The notes under the pieces were generated by a model, which did not search any database, was not told where the DNA came from, and saw only the letters and a program-made list of their open reading frames with translations. The translations under genes and the position numbers were made by a program. From Synechococcus sp. HK01-R (lineage in GTDB: Bacteria; Cyanobacteriota; Cyanobacteriia; PCC-6307; Cyanobiaceae), in the NCBI RefSeq assembly GCF_014217855.1, contig NZ_CP059059.1, forward strand, positions 1,302,001-1,366,000: DNA of 64,000 nucleotides. The letters run 5' to 3'. This document shows, piece by piece, positions 35,379 through 43,011 of this stretch. How positions within the stretch are numbered: the stretch's first letter is position 1; each line of letters starts with the position of its first letter.

Positions 35379-36500
35379 GCCCTGACCGGCATCCTTGGCC
35401 ACGCAGGCCTGCAGCTGTTTGCGCAGCAGGGCGTGATCGAGATCGCGACCGATCAGGACCAGCTGGTTCTTGCGCTCGCCGGGCCAGTCGCTGTCATCGA
35501 TGGAGAAGCGTTTGCCAGCCAGGTGGAAGACGTGGCGGCGATCGCTTTCGTTGAACCAGAGAATCCCCTTGGCGCGGAACACCGACGCCGGCAGTTGATT
35601 GTCGAGGAAGTTCTGGAACTTGCGCAGGGCGAAGGGGCCATCGCTGCTGAAGGAGAGGGAGGTGTAACCCTCGATCGCTAGATGATCGGCGTTGCCCTGA
35701 CCGTGGTGATCATGACCGTGGTGATCGTGATGCCCGTGGTCATGCCCATGGCTGTGGTTATGCCCATGGCTGTGGTCATGCTCATGGTCATGACTGCAAT
35801 GGCCATGGTCGTGATCGCAGTCGCTGTGATCGAGGCTCGGGTCGCTGGAGGCGCTGACCACGCGGTCTGATTCGAACAGCCCCACGCTCAGCAGCAGCGG
35901 CAGTGGAACCTCACCTTTGACCGAGCGCAGGATCCGGGCGTCTTTCTTCACCTCCTTGAGGCTTGTCTCGAGCGCCTGCAGACGCTCCTCCTCCACGAGA
36001 TCGGTCTTGTTCAGCAGAAGAATGTCGCCGTAGATCACCTGGGAGCGCCCCACCTCGGTGTCGAGAACCTCGGGGCCGAAGTTCTCAGCGTCAATCAGGG
36101 TGATGATCGAATCCAGTCGGGTTTGGTCGCGCAGCTCGCTACCCAGAAAGGTCATGGCCACGGGCAGAGGGTCGGCCAGGCCAGTGGTTTCGACGACCAG
36201 ATAGTCCACCGGGTCAGGGCGTTCCAGGATCCGATCCACCGCCTCCAGCAGTTCGCCATTGATCGAGCAGCAGATGCAGCCGTTGCTGAGCTCCACCATG
36301 TCTTCGCCGGTGCTCACCACCAGATCGTTATCAATGCCGATCTCGCCGAATTCGTTCACGAGGACGGCGGTCTTGACGCCGTCTTGATTGCTGAGGATGT
36401 GGTTGAGCAGGGTGGTTTTTCCAGCCCCCAGAAAGCCGGTGAGGATCGTCACCGGCACGCCACCGGCCTGAATCGCTGTGCTGGTTGGGGTGGCTGTCAT
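35370..36500 (-). CDS. COG0523 (CobW/zinc-chaperone type) GTPase
   Basis: A G3E GTPase that delivers metal, usually zinc. Walker A is TGFLGAGKTTLLNHIL, the metal-binding CxCC motif is NGCICCS, and the switch region ETTGLADPLPVAMTF follows. A long His/Asp-rich loop (DCDHDHGHCSHDHEHDHSHG and more) lies before the C-terminal CobW_C domain, which fits zinc handling. Start ATG 36500 (MTATPTS) or 36539. The stop TGA at 35370-35372 sits where a repeat unit would have Cys, and the frame stays open for 44 more codons (see findings). It lies downstream of phhB on the same strand. Confidence 0.92.
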   Translation of the reverse strand: MTATPTSTAIQAGGVPVTILTGFLGAGKTTLLNHILSNQDGVKTAVLVNEFGEIGIDNDLVVSTGEDMVELSNGCICCSINGELLEAVDRILERPDPVDYLVVETTGLADPLPVAMTFLGSELRDQTRLDSIITLIDAENFGPEVLDTEVGRSQVIYGDILLLNKTDLVEEERLQALETSLKEVKKDARILRSVKGEVPLPLLLSVGLFESDRVVSASSDPSLDHSDCDHDHGHCSHDHEHDHSHGHNHSHGHDHGHHDHHGHDHHGQGNADHLAIEGYTSLSFSSDGPFALRKFQNFLDNQLPASVFRAKGILWFNESDRRHVFHLAGKRFSIDDSDWPGERKNQLVLIGRDLDHALLRKQLQACVAKDAGQGFG

Positions 36501-36550
36501 GGTCGCTGCGGGGGAAGCCGACGAAGTCCAGCCCACCATGCTGGCAGGCC

Positions 36551-36841
36551 TCAGGCAGGAGTGATGCGATCGATCGCTTCGGCCAGGGCTCGGTCGAGAC
36601 TGGAGAGTCCCCCGAGGTCGTGGGTGTGCAGCTGAATGGTCACCGTTGCGTAGACGTTGCTCCAGTTGGGGTGATGGTTCATGGCCTCCGCTAGGAGGGC
36701 GACCCGGCTCATGAAGCCCCAGGCCTCACTGAAATTGGCGAAGGTCCATTGGCGGGTCAGCTTTCCATCGACGATCGCCCAAAGAGGCAGCTGATGGCTG
36801 AGTGCTGCGCATGCATCTGGGCTGAGCAGGGTGGCGGCCAT
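36551..36841 (-). CDS. phhB: Pterin-4a-carbinolamine dehydratase family protein
   Basis: A 96-residue PCD/DCoH protein with the active-site signature [13 protein letters not shown] and the preceding [13 protein letters not shown]-like segment. The enzyme recycles oxidised pterin cofactor after aromatic hydroxylation; in cyanobacteria it may instead bind to photosynthetic proteins, since no phenylalanine hydroxylase is obvious here. It is separated from the COG0523 gene by 11 bp and both may be transcribed together. Confidence 0.92.
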   Translation of the reverse strand: MAATLLSPDACAALSHQLPLWAIVDGKLTRQWTFANFSEAWGFMSRVALLAEAMNHHPNWSNVYATVTIQLHTHDLGGLSSLDRALAEAIDRITPA

Positions 36842-36900
36842 CGCGGTGACGCACGGAGGATCAGACCTAGTCTTGCGCTCAGAACCCGCCGTCAGCTCTG

Positions 36901-37143
36901 ATGCGCCGGACTGTCCTGACGCTTGCCTTGTTCGGTGCGGCCATTGCCTGGCTTCCCTTCCGGGCGCATGCCCAGCGTGTGGTGCCCAAAATCGCCGATC
37001 TGTGCCCCATGGGCTACGTCGATACGTTCAACGGCAAGTGCAGCACCTTGGGTCTGGTGACCTACACGGTGAAGCCAACCAATGGCAAGCCTTGCCCCTC
37101 CGGCTGGATGAATGTGGGCGGCGGCTACTGCCGTCGGAAGTGA
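36901..37143 (+). CDS. Small secreted cysteine-containing protein (80 aa)
   Basis: A signal peptide [24 protein letters not shown] with Ala-His-Ala end precedes a 56-residue mature part with four cysteines ([14 protein letters not shown], then [15 protein letters not shown]), probably two disulphides. The repeated C-P-x-G-(Y/W) pattern suggests two short homologous units. It is likely periplasmic or extracellular. I do not recognise a family. It converges with the amidohydrolase gene. Confidence 0.72.
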   Translation: MRRTVLTLALFGAAIAWLPFRAHAQRVVPKIADLCPMGYVDTFNGKCSTLGLVTYTVKPTNGKPCPSGWMNVGGGYCRRK

Positions 37144-37153
37144 AGCGTTCGGC

Positions 37154-38068
37154 TCAGATGGCATAGAGCCTCGCTTGCTCCAGGGCGGCTCGCACGATCA
37201 GCGCATGCCGCTCCACGAGCGGTTCAAGGGAGTCATAGCCGCCGCCAATCACTGTGGCGACGGGAATCGAGCGTCGCAGGCAGGCATCCAGAACCAGCCT
37301 GTCTCGTTGCAGGAGACCCTGATCCGTCAGAGCCAGCCTGCCCAGGCGGTCGTCCCGGTGGGGGTCGACGCCGGCGTTGTAGAGCACAAGGTCGGGTCGG
37401 ATGGCATCAAGCTGTTCTGGCAGGCGGTCTCCGATGGCCTGTTGATAGAGCTCGTCATCGGTGCCATCCGGCAGGGGAATGTCGAGATCGCTTTCACCCT
37501 TCCGCAGGGGGAAGTTGCTTTGGGCGTGTGCTGAAAGGGTGAACACGCGTGGATCAGCGGCAAAGCAGGCGGCGGTGCCATCCCCCTGGTGCACATCAAG
37601 ATCGATCACCATCAGCTGCCGCACCACGCCATCCGCCAGAAGAGCAGCAGCGGCGACGGCGCAGTCATTGAAGATGCAGAAGCCGCTTCCGTAGCCGGGG
37701 TGGGCGTGATGGGTGCCACCCGCCAGATGGCAGGCGATGCCGTGGCGCAGGGCCAGCCTTGCCGTGAGCAAGGTGCCCCCGACGGCAAGCCAGGTGCGTT
37801 GCACCAGCTCCCGGCTTGCGGGCAGACCGATGCGCCGCAGGGCGCTGCGGTCGAGCTGATGGCGACTGAAGGCCTGGTGGTAATGGCGCCCGTGGACGCG
37901 CTCGATGTCCCTCCGGCAGATGCTCAGCGGCGTGTGCACCTGTTCTGGTCGGATCCAGCGTCGCTGCAGCAGCAGAGCATGGAGCAGACGGAATTTGGCC
38001 ATCGGGAAGCGATGGCTGCTGGGCAGAGGGGCCGAGTACCGGGGGTGGTAGACGATCGGCAGGGGCAC
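37154..38068 (-). CDS. Histone-deacetylase-family amidohydrolase
   Basis: Zinc-dependent deacetylase fold. Signature residues are AGGTHHAHPGYGSGFCIFND with the His-His pair, VIDLDVHQGDGTAACFA with the Asp-X-His metal site, LVLYNAGVDPHRDDRLG with the second Asp, and VIGGGYDS at the end. Bacterial members act on acetylated polyamines or small molecules. I start at GTG 38068 (MPLPIVYHPRYSAPLPSSHRF after initiation) rather than the TTG at 38107. It is divergent from the following small gene. Confidence 0.9.
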   Translation of the reverse strand: MPLPIVYHPRYSAPLPSSHRFPMAKFRLLHALLLQRRWIRPEQVHTPLSICRRDIERVHGRHYHQAFSRHQLDRSALRRIGLPASRELVQRTWLAVGGTLLTARLALRHGIACHLAGGTHHAHPGYGSGFCIFNDCAVAAAALLADGVVRQLMVIDLDVHQGDGTAACFAADPRVFTLSAHAQSNFPLRKGESDLDIPLPDGTDDELYQQAIGDRLPEQLDAIRPDLVLYNAGVDPHRDDRLGRLALTDQGLLQRDRLVLDACLRRSIPVATVIGGGYDSLEPLVERHALIVRAALEQARLYAI

Positions 38069-38133
38069 TTCGAGAGCTGCAGGGGTGCTGCGAGGGGAAT
38101 GGGCCAAACTGCCCGGATTCCCTTCTAATCGCG

Positions 38134-38385
38134 ATGGCGGAGACGCCTGATTTCAACAGTTCCGCCGAGCGGCGGGCCCGGTTCGGCAAGGTGTTTGCGC
38201 CGCGGGTGGAGAAGCTGATCGAGGATTTGCAGGCCGTTGCCAAGACCGCCAACCTCGAGATCTATGACTTCGATGAGGCGCTTGTGAAGAAGCTCTTTAT
38301 CGAGTTGGCTCGGCGCTTTCGGGCGACGGCCCATCGATTCGGCATCGATTTCGAGATTTCCGTGGAAGGAGAAAGCGTGGAGTAG
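38134..38385 (+). CDS. Conserved hypothetical protein (83 aa)
   Basis: A basic, helical protein (SSAERRARFGKVFAPRVEKLIEDLQAVAKTANLEIYDFDEALVKKLF). No signal or membrane helix is present. This type of small protein is common in picocyanobacteria but I cannot name its family. It sits 66 bp from the divergent HDAC-family gene and is the last confidently chromosomal gene before the integrated element. Confidence 0.72.
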   Translation: MAETPDFNSSAERRARFGKVFAPRVEKLIEDLQAVAKTANLEIYDFDEALVKKLFIELARRFRATAHRFGIDFEISVEGESVE

Positions 38386-38441
38386 GGCTTGCAGGTCGGT
38401 CTCGCCGTGAGCCAGTCTTAAGACAATCTGTAGCCGTTGCT

Positions 38442-38618
38442 GTGAAGGCTGGACCCTCCTGTCCGATCCATCTGGGAACCCTGGACTCCCCTGACTATTG
38501 GACCGATAACGCCCTGGTGGCAGCGGTTCAGCCCGCCAGCGAGGTGGAGTGGCGTCGCTGGGCCACGTGGACAAGCGAGCAGCAGGCTCGGCGTCGCACC
38601 CGTGACCTGCGGCGCTAA
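38442..38618 (+). CDS. Possible small protein (58 aa), GTG start
   Basis: A frame from GTG 38442 to TAA 38616-38618 encodes a hydrophilic peptide with an aromatic-rich middle (LDSPDYWTDNALVAAVQPAS, VEWRRWATWTSEQQARRR). The amino-acid choice looks coding and the G/C third positions match neighbours. It may be the last host gene before the element. No homologue is recognised, and the start is weakly supported. Confidence 0.45.
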   Translation: MKAGPSCPIHLGTLDSPDYWTDNALVAAVQPASEVEWRRWATWTSEQQARRRTRDLRR

Positions 38619-38784
38619 GTCGCGGCCTGTTTGAGAGGGTGGTGAGACATTGGTGTTGATCGGAGTGAGCGGTCGTAGCAGCGCTTGGCAGCGCCTGGGC
38701 TACCATCTGAGGGAGACCAACCTGCTTGGTTCGATCCAGAGCACGCATTGAGCGTAGACTGTCCAAAGCTGATTTGGCTAGCAG

Positions 38785-40695
38785 TTGCTCCTCGTCCCTC
38801 TCCGCCGCGTCTCTTCCGGTGAGCAGGTCTCAGGGTCAGGACTGGCCCGTCAGTCCGATGCCATGGCCGCCTACGCCGAAGCTCGTGGCTGGGATCTCCA
38901 CCCCGAGACCTACTCCGACGAAGGCGTCTCCGGCTTCAGCGGCGCCAACCTGGATGGCGACCTTGGCAGGTTCCTCGCCGACCTGAAGCGCGGCCACTTC
39001 GGCACGCAGCCAGTCGCCCTCGGTGTGGAAGACATCGACCGCCTCAGCCGTCAGTTCACCCTGGCGTTCCTGCCGGTCCTGATCGACCAGCTGATCAATG
39101 CTGGCGTCACCATCTCGGTGGTCAGCAAGGGCCGTGACTTCAGCAGGGAATCAATCAAGGCCAACGGCTTCGAGCTTCAGGAGCTGCTCCTCTATCTCCA
39201 GCAGGCCCATGAATTCAGCGAGAAGCTCAGCAGTCGCATCACCGATCACCGCGGGCGGATCCGTGCTTCCATCCGCGACGGCAAGCCCGCCAACCCCGGC
39301 ACCGCCCCCAGCTGGATCTCCCTGGTCAATGGTCAATGGGCGCTGAACGGTTACGCCGGCGTCATCCGCGAAGTGATCGCGATGTCCCAAGCCGGTGATG
39401 GTGCCCCGATTATCGCCAAAACGATGAACGCTCGAGGCGTCATCAATCCCGGCACCGCCAAGAAACGGCGCACCAACCCCGATGCAGAGCCCCAGCCCTG
39501 GGCAGCCAATCACGTCCTACAGGTGCTCAAGCAACCGGCAATTCACGGCGCACGGCTGGTCGCCAAACCCGGCCACAACTCTCGGCTCCGCAACTGGAAA
39601 GAGGAGTGCGCGCGACTCAAGCGGCAAGGCAAGGCTGAATCAGAGCTGCCCCCTCGGCCTCAGCGCGAGTTCGAGTCAGAGCAACCGAATTACTATCCGG
39701 CGCTGCTCAGCGAACCCGAGCATCGACTTCTGCTGCAGCAGATCTCCGATCGCGCCAACCCTGGTCATTCACGCGGCGGTGCCTGTCGCTGGATTGGCCA
39801 GGAGCTGACCACTTGCAGCGAATGCGGTTCAGCCCTCAAGCACTTCCACAGCCGTGGCAGGAAAGGTGAGATCTACAACTACCTGCGCTGCGCCGGGAAG
39901 GAGCGGGGGATCTGCTCGGCGCCGCTGCAGAGGTTTGACCCGCTGCAGGCGCATGTTCTGACCCGCCTCTCGGTCGGCGTGCTCCAGGAGCTGCTTGGCC
40001 TTGATGCCACCGGGGCTCAGCAGCGGGAGCTGGCTGCGGCAATCGACGCCATGGAATCGAGAAGGGGAGATCTGGACCGAGTGAGCCTGCGCCACGCCGC
40101 TGGTGAACGGGCCCTGGAGGAGGCCGACGACCCCTCGGAACTCAAGGTGTTGGTCAAGCGGCAGAGCGCCTTGGAGATGCAGCTGGAAGCCGCCAAGCAA
40201 CAGCTGGCCGATGCCGAGATCCAGGTGGAGCTGCTCAGCCGCAGGCCGCCAGCGGCGGAGGCAGCCGCTGAGATTCAGGAACATGTTTCCAAGCTGTTCA
40301 AAACATTCGACAAGGGTGAAGACACCTTCGAGCAACGCAAGTCGATCAATCAGCAGTTCAAGCGGATCGGCCTGAAGATTCAGGTTGACACCGCCGGAGG
40401 CCGGGTCGGCATGGCTATTGGTGATGGCGAATTGGACTGGCAGCCGCTGGCCCCTGCTGCTCGCCGGTATGCGCTCAACTCCGGCATGGTGGATCCCATC
40501 GCCGCCAAGGACACTGCCACTGGGCTGCAGGTGGCCGTGGCCGGTGGTCTGGAGTCCGGCGCCCCAGGGCCAGCAGCCGATGGCAGCAAGCCGGGTGTGG
40601 TGACAGTGATCACCAGCGAGGACGCCACCGAGGAGGCTGAGGTGCTGGAGCTGCTGCGCGAGCAGGGCTTGGAGCCGGTGGAGCAGGGTAGTTGA
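38785..40695 (+). CDS. Large serine recombinase (integrase)
   Basis: A 636-residue integrase with all modules of the large serine class: an N-terminal catalytic domain with the nucleophile in LRRVSSGEQ (Ser about residue 10), EGVSGFSGAN and GVEDIDRLSRQF; a recombinase domain including GYAGVIREVIAMSQAG; a zinc ribbon TCSECGSALKHFHSRGRKG ending in RCAGKERGICSAP; and a coiled-coil from about residue 410 on. A stop codon just before the TTG 38785 start fixes the 5' limit. Such enzymes integrate phages and elements at attachment sites near their gene, so the left end of the element probably lies within 38,620-38,785. Confidence 0.9.
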   Translation: MLLVPLRRVSSGEQVSGSGLARQSDAMAAYAEARGWDLHPETYSDEGVSGFSGANLDGDLGRFLADLKRGHFGTQPVALGVEDIDRLSRQFTLAFLPVLIDQLINAGVTISVVSKGRDFSRESIKANGFELQELLLYLQQAHEFSEKLSSRITDHRGRIRASIRDGKPANPGTAPSWISLVNGQWALNGYAGVIREVIAMSQAGDGAPIIAKTMNARGVINPGTAKKRRTNPDAEPQPWAANHVLQVLKQPAIHGARLVAKPGHNSRLRNWKEECARLKRQGKAESELPPRPQREFESEQPNYYPALLSEPEHRLLLQQISDRANPGHSRGGACRWIGQELTTCSECGSALKHFHSRGRKGEIYNYLRCAGKERGICSAPLQRFDPLQAHVLTRLSVGVLQELLGLDATGAQQRELAAAIDAMESRRGDLDRVSLRHAAGERALEEADDPSELKVLVKRQSALEMQLEAAKQQLADAEIQVELLSRRPPAAEAAAEIQEHVSKLFKTFDKGEDTFEQRKSINQQFKRIGLKIQVDTAGGRVGMAIGDGELDWQPLAPAARRYALNSGMVDPIAAKDTATGLQVAVAGGLESGAPGPAADGSKPGVVTVITSEDATEEAEVLELLREQGLEPVEQGS

Positions 40696-40786
40696 AGCCG
40701 GACAGGACTGCCTGAATCTTTCGCCGCAAGACCCGCTAATTCCCAGCCCGTGGTGTAGTGGTGGCATAAGCGCCCTTATTGCCCTA

Positions 40787-41857
40787 ATGGACCTAATCGA
40801 CCAGCTGCAGAACCTGGCCGCCAGGGCCGAGCAGACCGGCGACAGCCTCACCAATGAGGAGGCGACCAAGATGGCCCTGATCGCCCCCTTCATCCAGGCG
40901 TTGGGCTACGACATCTTCAATCCCACTGAGGTGAAGCCCGAGTTCAGCGCTGACCTGCCGGGCATCAAGCAGGGCGAGCGAGTGGACTATGCGGTGCTGG
41001 AAAACGGTGTGCCCAAGATCCTGATTGAGGCCAAGCCTTATCGGACTGACCTCAAGAGTGCAGAGAAGGGTCAGCTGTCCCGCTACTTCCAAGCCACGCA
41101 CGCTCGCATCGGCATCCTGAGCAACGGCAGGCAGTTTCTGTTCTTCTCCGATCTCGACCGTCAGAACCTGATGGACGAGAAGCCGTTTACAGAGATTGAC
41201 CTGGCCGACCTGAAGGCGGCACCGCTGGAGCAGATCAAGCAGCTCTCCAAGTCGATGTTTGATCTGGACACGCTGCTGTCCACTGCAGAACGCCTGAAGT
41301 ATTTGCGTGGGGTGAAGGAAGAGATCAGAACCGAGCTGGCCGATCCGAGCGACTGGCTGGTGCGTGAGATGGCCCGCCGTGTTCACACGGCAGAGAGGGT
41401 GTCGGGGCAGCTGGTTGAGAAGTTCAAGCCTGTGGTGATCGACGCGATCAAGGCGGTCATCAACGACCGCATCAACGACCGCCTCAGCTCAGCCATGGAA
41501 GCTGAGAGAGAAGCGGCCTCGGCGGACGCCCCTGCAGATGCTTTCGTGGAGGCCGAAAGCTCCGAAGGCACTGACTTCACGGAGGAAGAGCGCGAGGGTC
41601 TCTATGTGGTGAGAGCAATCTGCGCCAGTGAGATCGACCCCGCCCGTCTCAGCGAGAAGGACACCAAGAACTACTGCAACATCCTGCTGGATGGGAACAA
41701 CTGGAAGTCAATCCTGCGGATGCACTTCAACGGCCCCACCAAGAGGCTGGAAATCTTCGATGAAGCCGAGCCCAAGTTCGTGCAGCTTGAGAAGGTGCTG
41801 GACATCTATCAGCACAGCGACCGCATCAAGACTGCGCTGCGAGCAAAGCTCGGCTGA
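40787..41857 (+). CDS. Orphan type I restriction HsdR N-terminal-like nuclease
   Basis: A 356-residue protein similar to COG4748-type orphan restriction proteins. The PD-(D/E)XK core is GERVDYAVLENGVPKILIEAKP, with Asp and Glu-X-Lys in place, followed by AKGQLSRYFQATHARIGILSNG-like sequence common to HsdR N-domains. The C-terminal half (YVVRAICASEIDPARLSEKD, then NNWKSILRMHFNGP) has an unassigned domain. No HsdM or HsdS and no motor domain are present, so it is not a complete type I enzyme. It follows the integrase by 91 bp and may be part of a defence or superinfection module. Confidence 0.83.
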   Translation: MDLIDQLQNLAARAEQTGDSLTNEEATKMALIAPFIQALGYDIFNPTEVKPEFSADLPGIKQGERVDYAVLENGVPKILIEAKPYRTDLKSAEKGQLSRYFQATHARIGILSNGRQFLFFSDLDRQNLMDEKPFTEIDLADLKAAPLEQIKQLSKSMFDLDTLLSTAERLKYLRGVKEEIRTELADPSDWLVREMARRVHTAERVSGQLVEKFKPVVIDAIKAVINDRINDRLSSAMEAEREAASADAPADAFVEAESSEGTDFTEEEREGLYVVRAICASEIDPARLSEKDTKNYCNILLDGNNWKSILRMHFNGPTKRLEIFDEAEPKFVQLEKVLDIYQHSDRIKTALRAKLG

Positions 41858-41946
41858 GCGGGGAGAGGGCACTGCGGCGAGCACTGCGGGAATCGGTAAA
41901 GCTCACGGTTGAGGCGGCTTGAGCAGCGTTAGACCCCCCAGAAGGA

Positions 41947-42111
41947 TCAAGCTGCAACGGGCATGTCCTTCAACAGCAGCTGTTCCAGCGCTTCGCGCAA
42001 TGTCTGCACAGCAGCCGCGTGTTGGCCACCACCGGCGGTGCGTCGCACAGCATCCACCATGACCGTTGCCTGGCGGTCAGGCCGCGGCGGGCAAATGTCA
42101 TCAGAACACAA
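41947..42111 (-). CDS. Possible 54-aa gene after the 298-aa element protein
   Basis: A frame with TTG start at 42111 and TGA at 41947-41949 encodes a 54-residue peptide with a helical C-terminus (RTAGGGQHAAAVQTLREALE). It begins four bases after the previous stop on the minus strand, which suggests the same transcript. ATG at 42060 would give only 37 residues. No family is recognised. Confidence 0.4.
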   Translation of the reverse strand: MCSDDICPPRPDRQATVMVDAVRRTAGGGQHAAAVQTLREALEQLLLKDMPVAA

Positions 42112-42114
42112 GCC

Positions 42115-43011
42115 CTAGCCGGCGCTGGGCCCAGTGGCCTGCAGTTCCTCAAACGCCTTCAGGATCTCGCTGGCCGCCATGGTCAGGAAGGGGTGAGGCT
42201 CTCGATCAAGCACCTTGACGGGTGCAGGCCATGGCTCAGGCGTTGCAGGTAGCTCAACGGATTGCGGCGGCGCAGGCTGAATGCAGGTCTCTGGCGCTGA
42301 GCCGGCTGCACGCTCACGCTGACGCCGTGCCAGGAGTCGCGTGTAGGCGACATGCTCCGCCAACTCCGGTGGTGGGTGCTGCTGAGCCCCCGGCAGTGCG
42401 TTCAACGCTGCTCGCGCAATGACCGCCCTTGCCCGCGGGAAACCAGGGACATGGATCGGCAGCCCCGCAACATGCGGCGGCAGTGTGCTGATCGCACGCC
42501 GTGCGTCCTCCTCGGCCTCGCTTGCATCCAGCGACCACCCATCAAGCACAACCGGCTGGCGATCCACCGGCAATGCGGAGTTTCTGCTGGTGTTCAGCCT
42601 GGCTGTCCACTTCTGCGCTGCAATCGCTTCGGCTTTGTCGGCACTGGTCTTGCACCAGGGATAGAAGCAGTTGGGAACCACCGCCCAGTAGATCGCATTG
42701 CTGCGCTGCACCCAGGAGATCTCCAGCTGTAGCCACTGCCGCACTTCCCCGTCGCGTTTCACAAATGCACTGCCGGGCAGCACCTCGGGGAACACCGGCC
42801 CAGAGTTCCGCTTCCGCTTTGGGACGCTCGGCCAATCAGCCGCCGCCATTGCCACAGCTTCCGGCGCTCTCCGCCGTTCGATCTCGCGTTGTTCACACAG
42901 CGCTGCACGCTCAGCAGGGCTCACCCGTGGCTTCGGTCTTGATCTGCGATGGGCCGCGGCATCCCGTGCCTGCTGGTTCTTCTTTGCCGCCGAGAACAAT
43001 GCCCTGGTCAT
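42115..43011 (-). CDS. Element protein of unknown function, coupled to the helicase (298 aa)
   Basis: ATG 43011 overlaps the helicase stop as ATGA, strong evidence of coupling; the longer frame to 43110 is antisense-style padding. The N-terminal 60 residues are very basic (TRALFSAAKKNQQARDAAAH, RPKPRVSPAERAALCEQREIERRR), which suits nucleic-acid binding. The middle WLQLEISWVQRSNAIYWAVV, then CFYPWCKTSADKAEAIAAQK, is conserved-looking, and the C-terminus is Pro/Glu-rich. It probably partners with the helicase in element replication; that is inferred only from the gene order. Confidence 0.68.
   Translation of the reverse strand: MTRALFSAAKKNQQARDAAAHRRSRPKPRVSPAERAALCEQREIERRRAPEAVAMAAADWPSVPKRKRNSGPVFPEVLPGSAFVKRDGEVRQWLQLEISWVQRSNAIYWAVVPNCFYPWCKTSADKAEAIAAQKWTARLNTSRNSALPVDRQPVVLDGWSLDASEAEEDARRAISTLPPHVAGLPIHVPGFPRARAVIARAALNALPGAQQHPPPELAEHVAYTRLLARRQRERAAGSAPETCIQPAPPQSVELPATPEPWPAPVKVLDREPHPFLTMAASEILKAFEELQATGPSAG

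Noticed and set aside
38725-38750. GGTTCGATCC resembling a tRNA T-arm at the left element boundary
   Set aside because: No acceptor stem or CCA-type end accompanies it; it may be chance, although an att site in this stretch cannot be excluded.
40745-40790. Sequence resembling a tRNA D-arm between the integrase and the nuclease gene
   Set aside because: No matching acceptor, anticodon or T-arm follows, so no tRNA can be folded.
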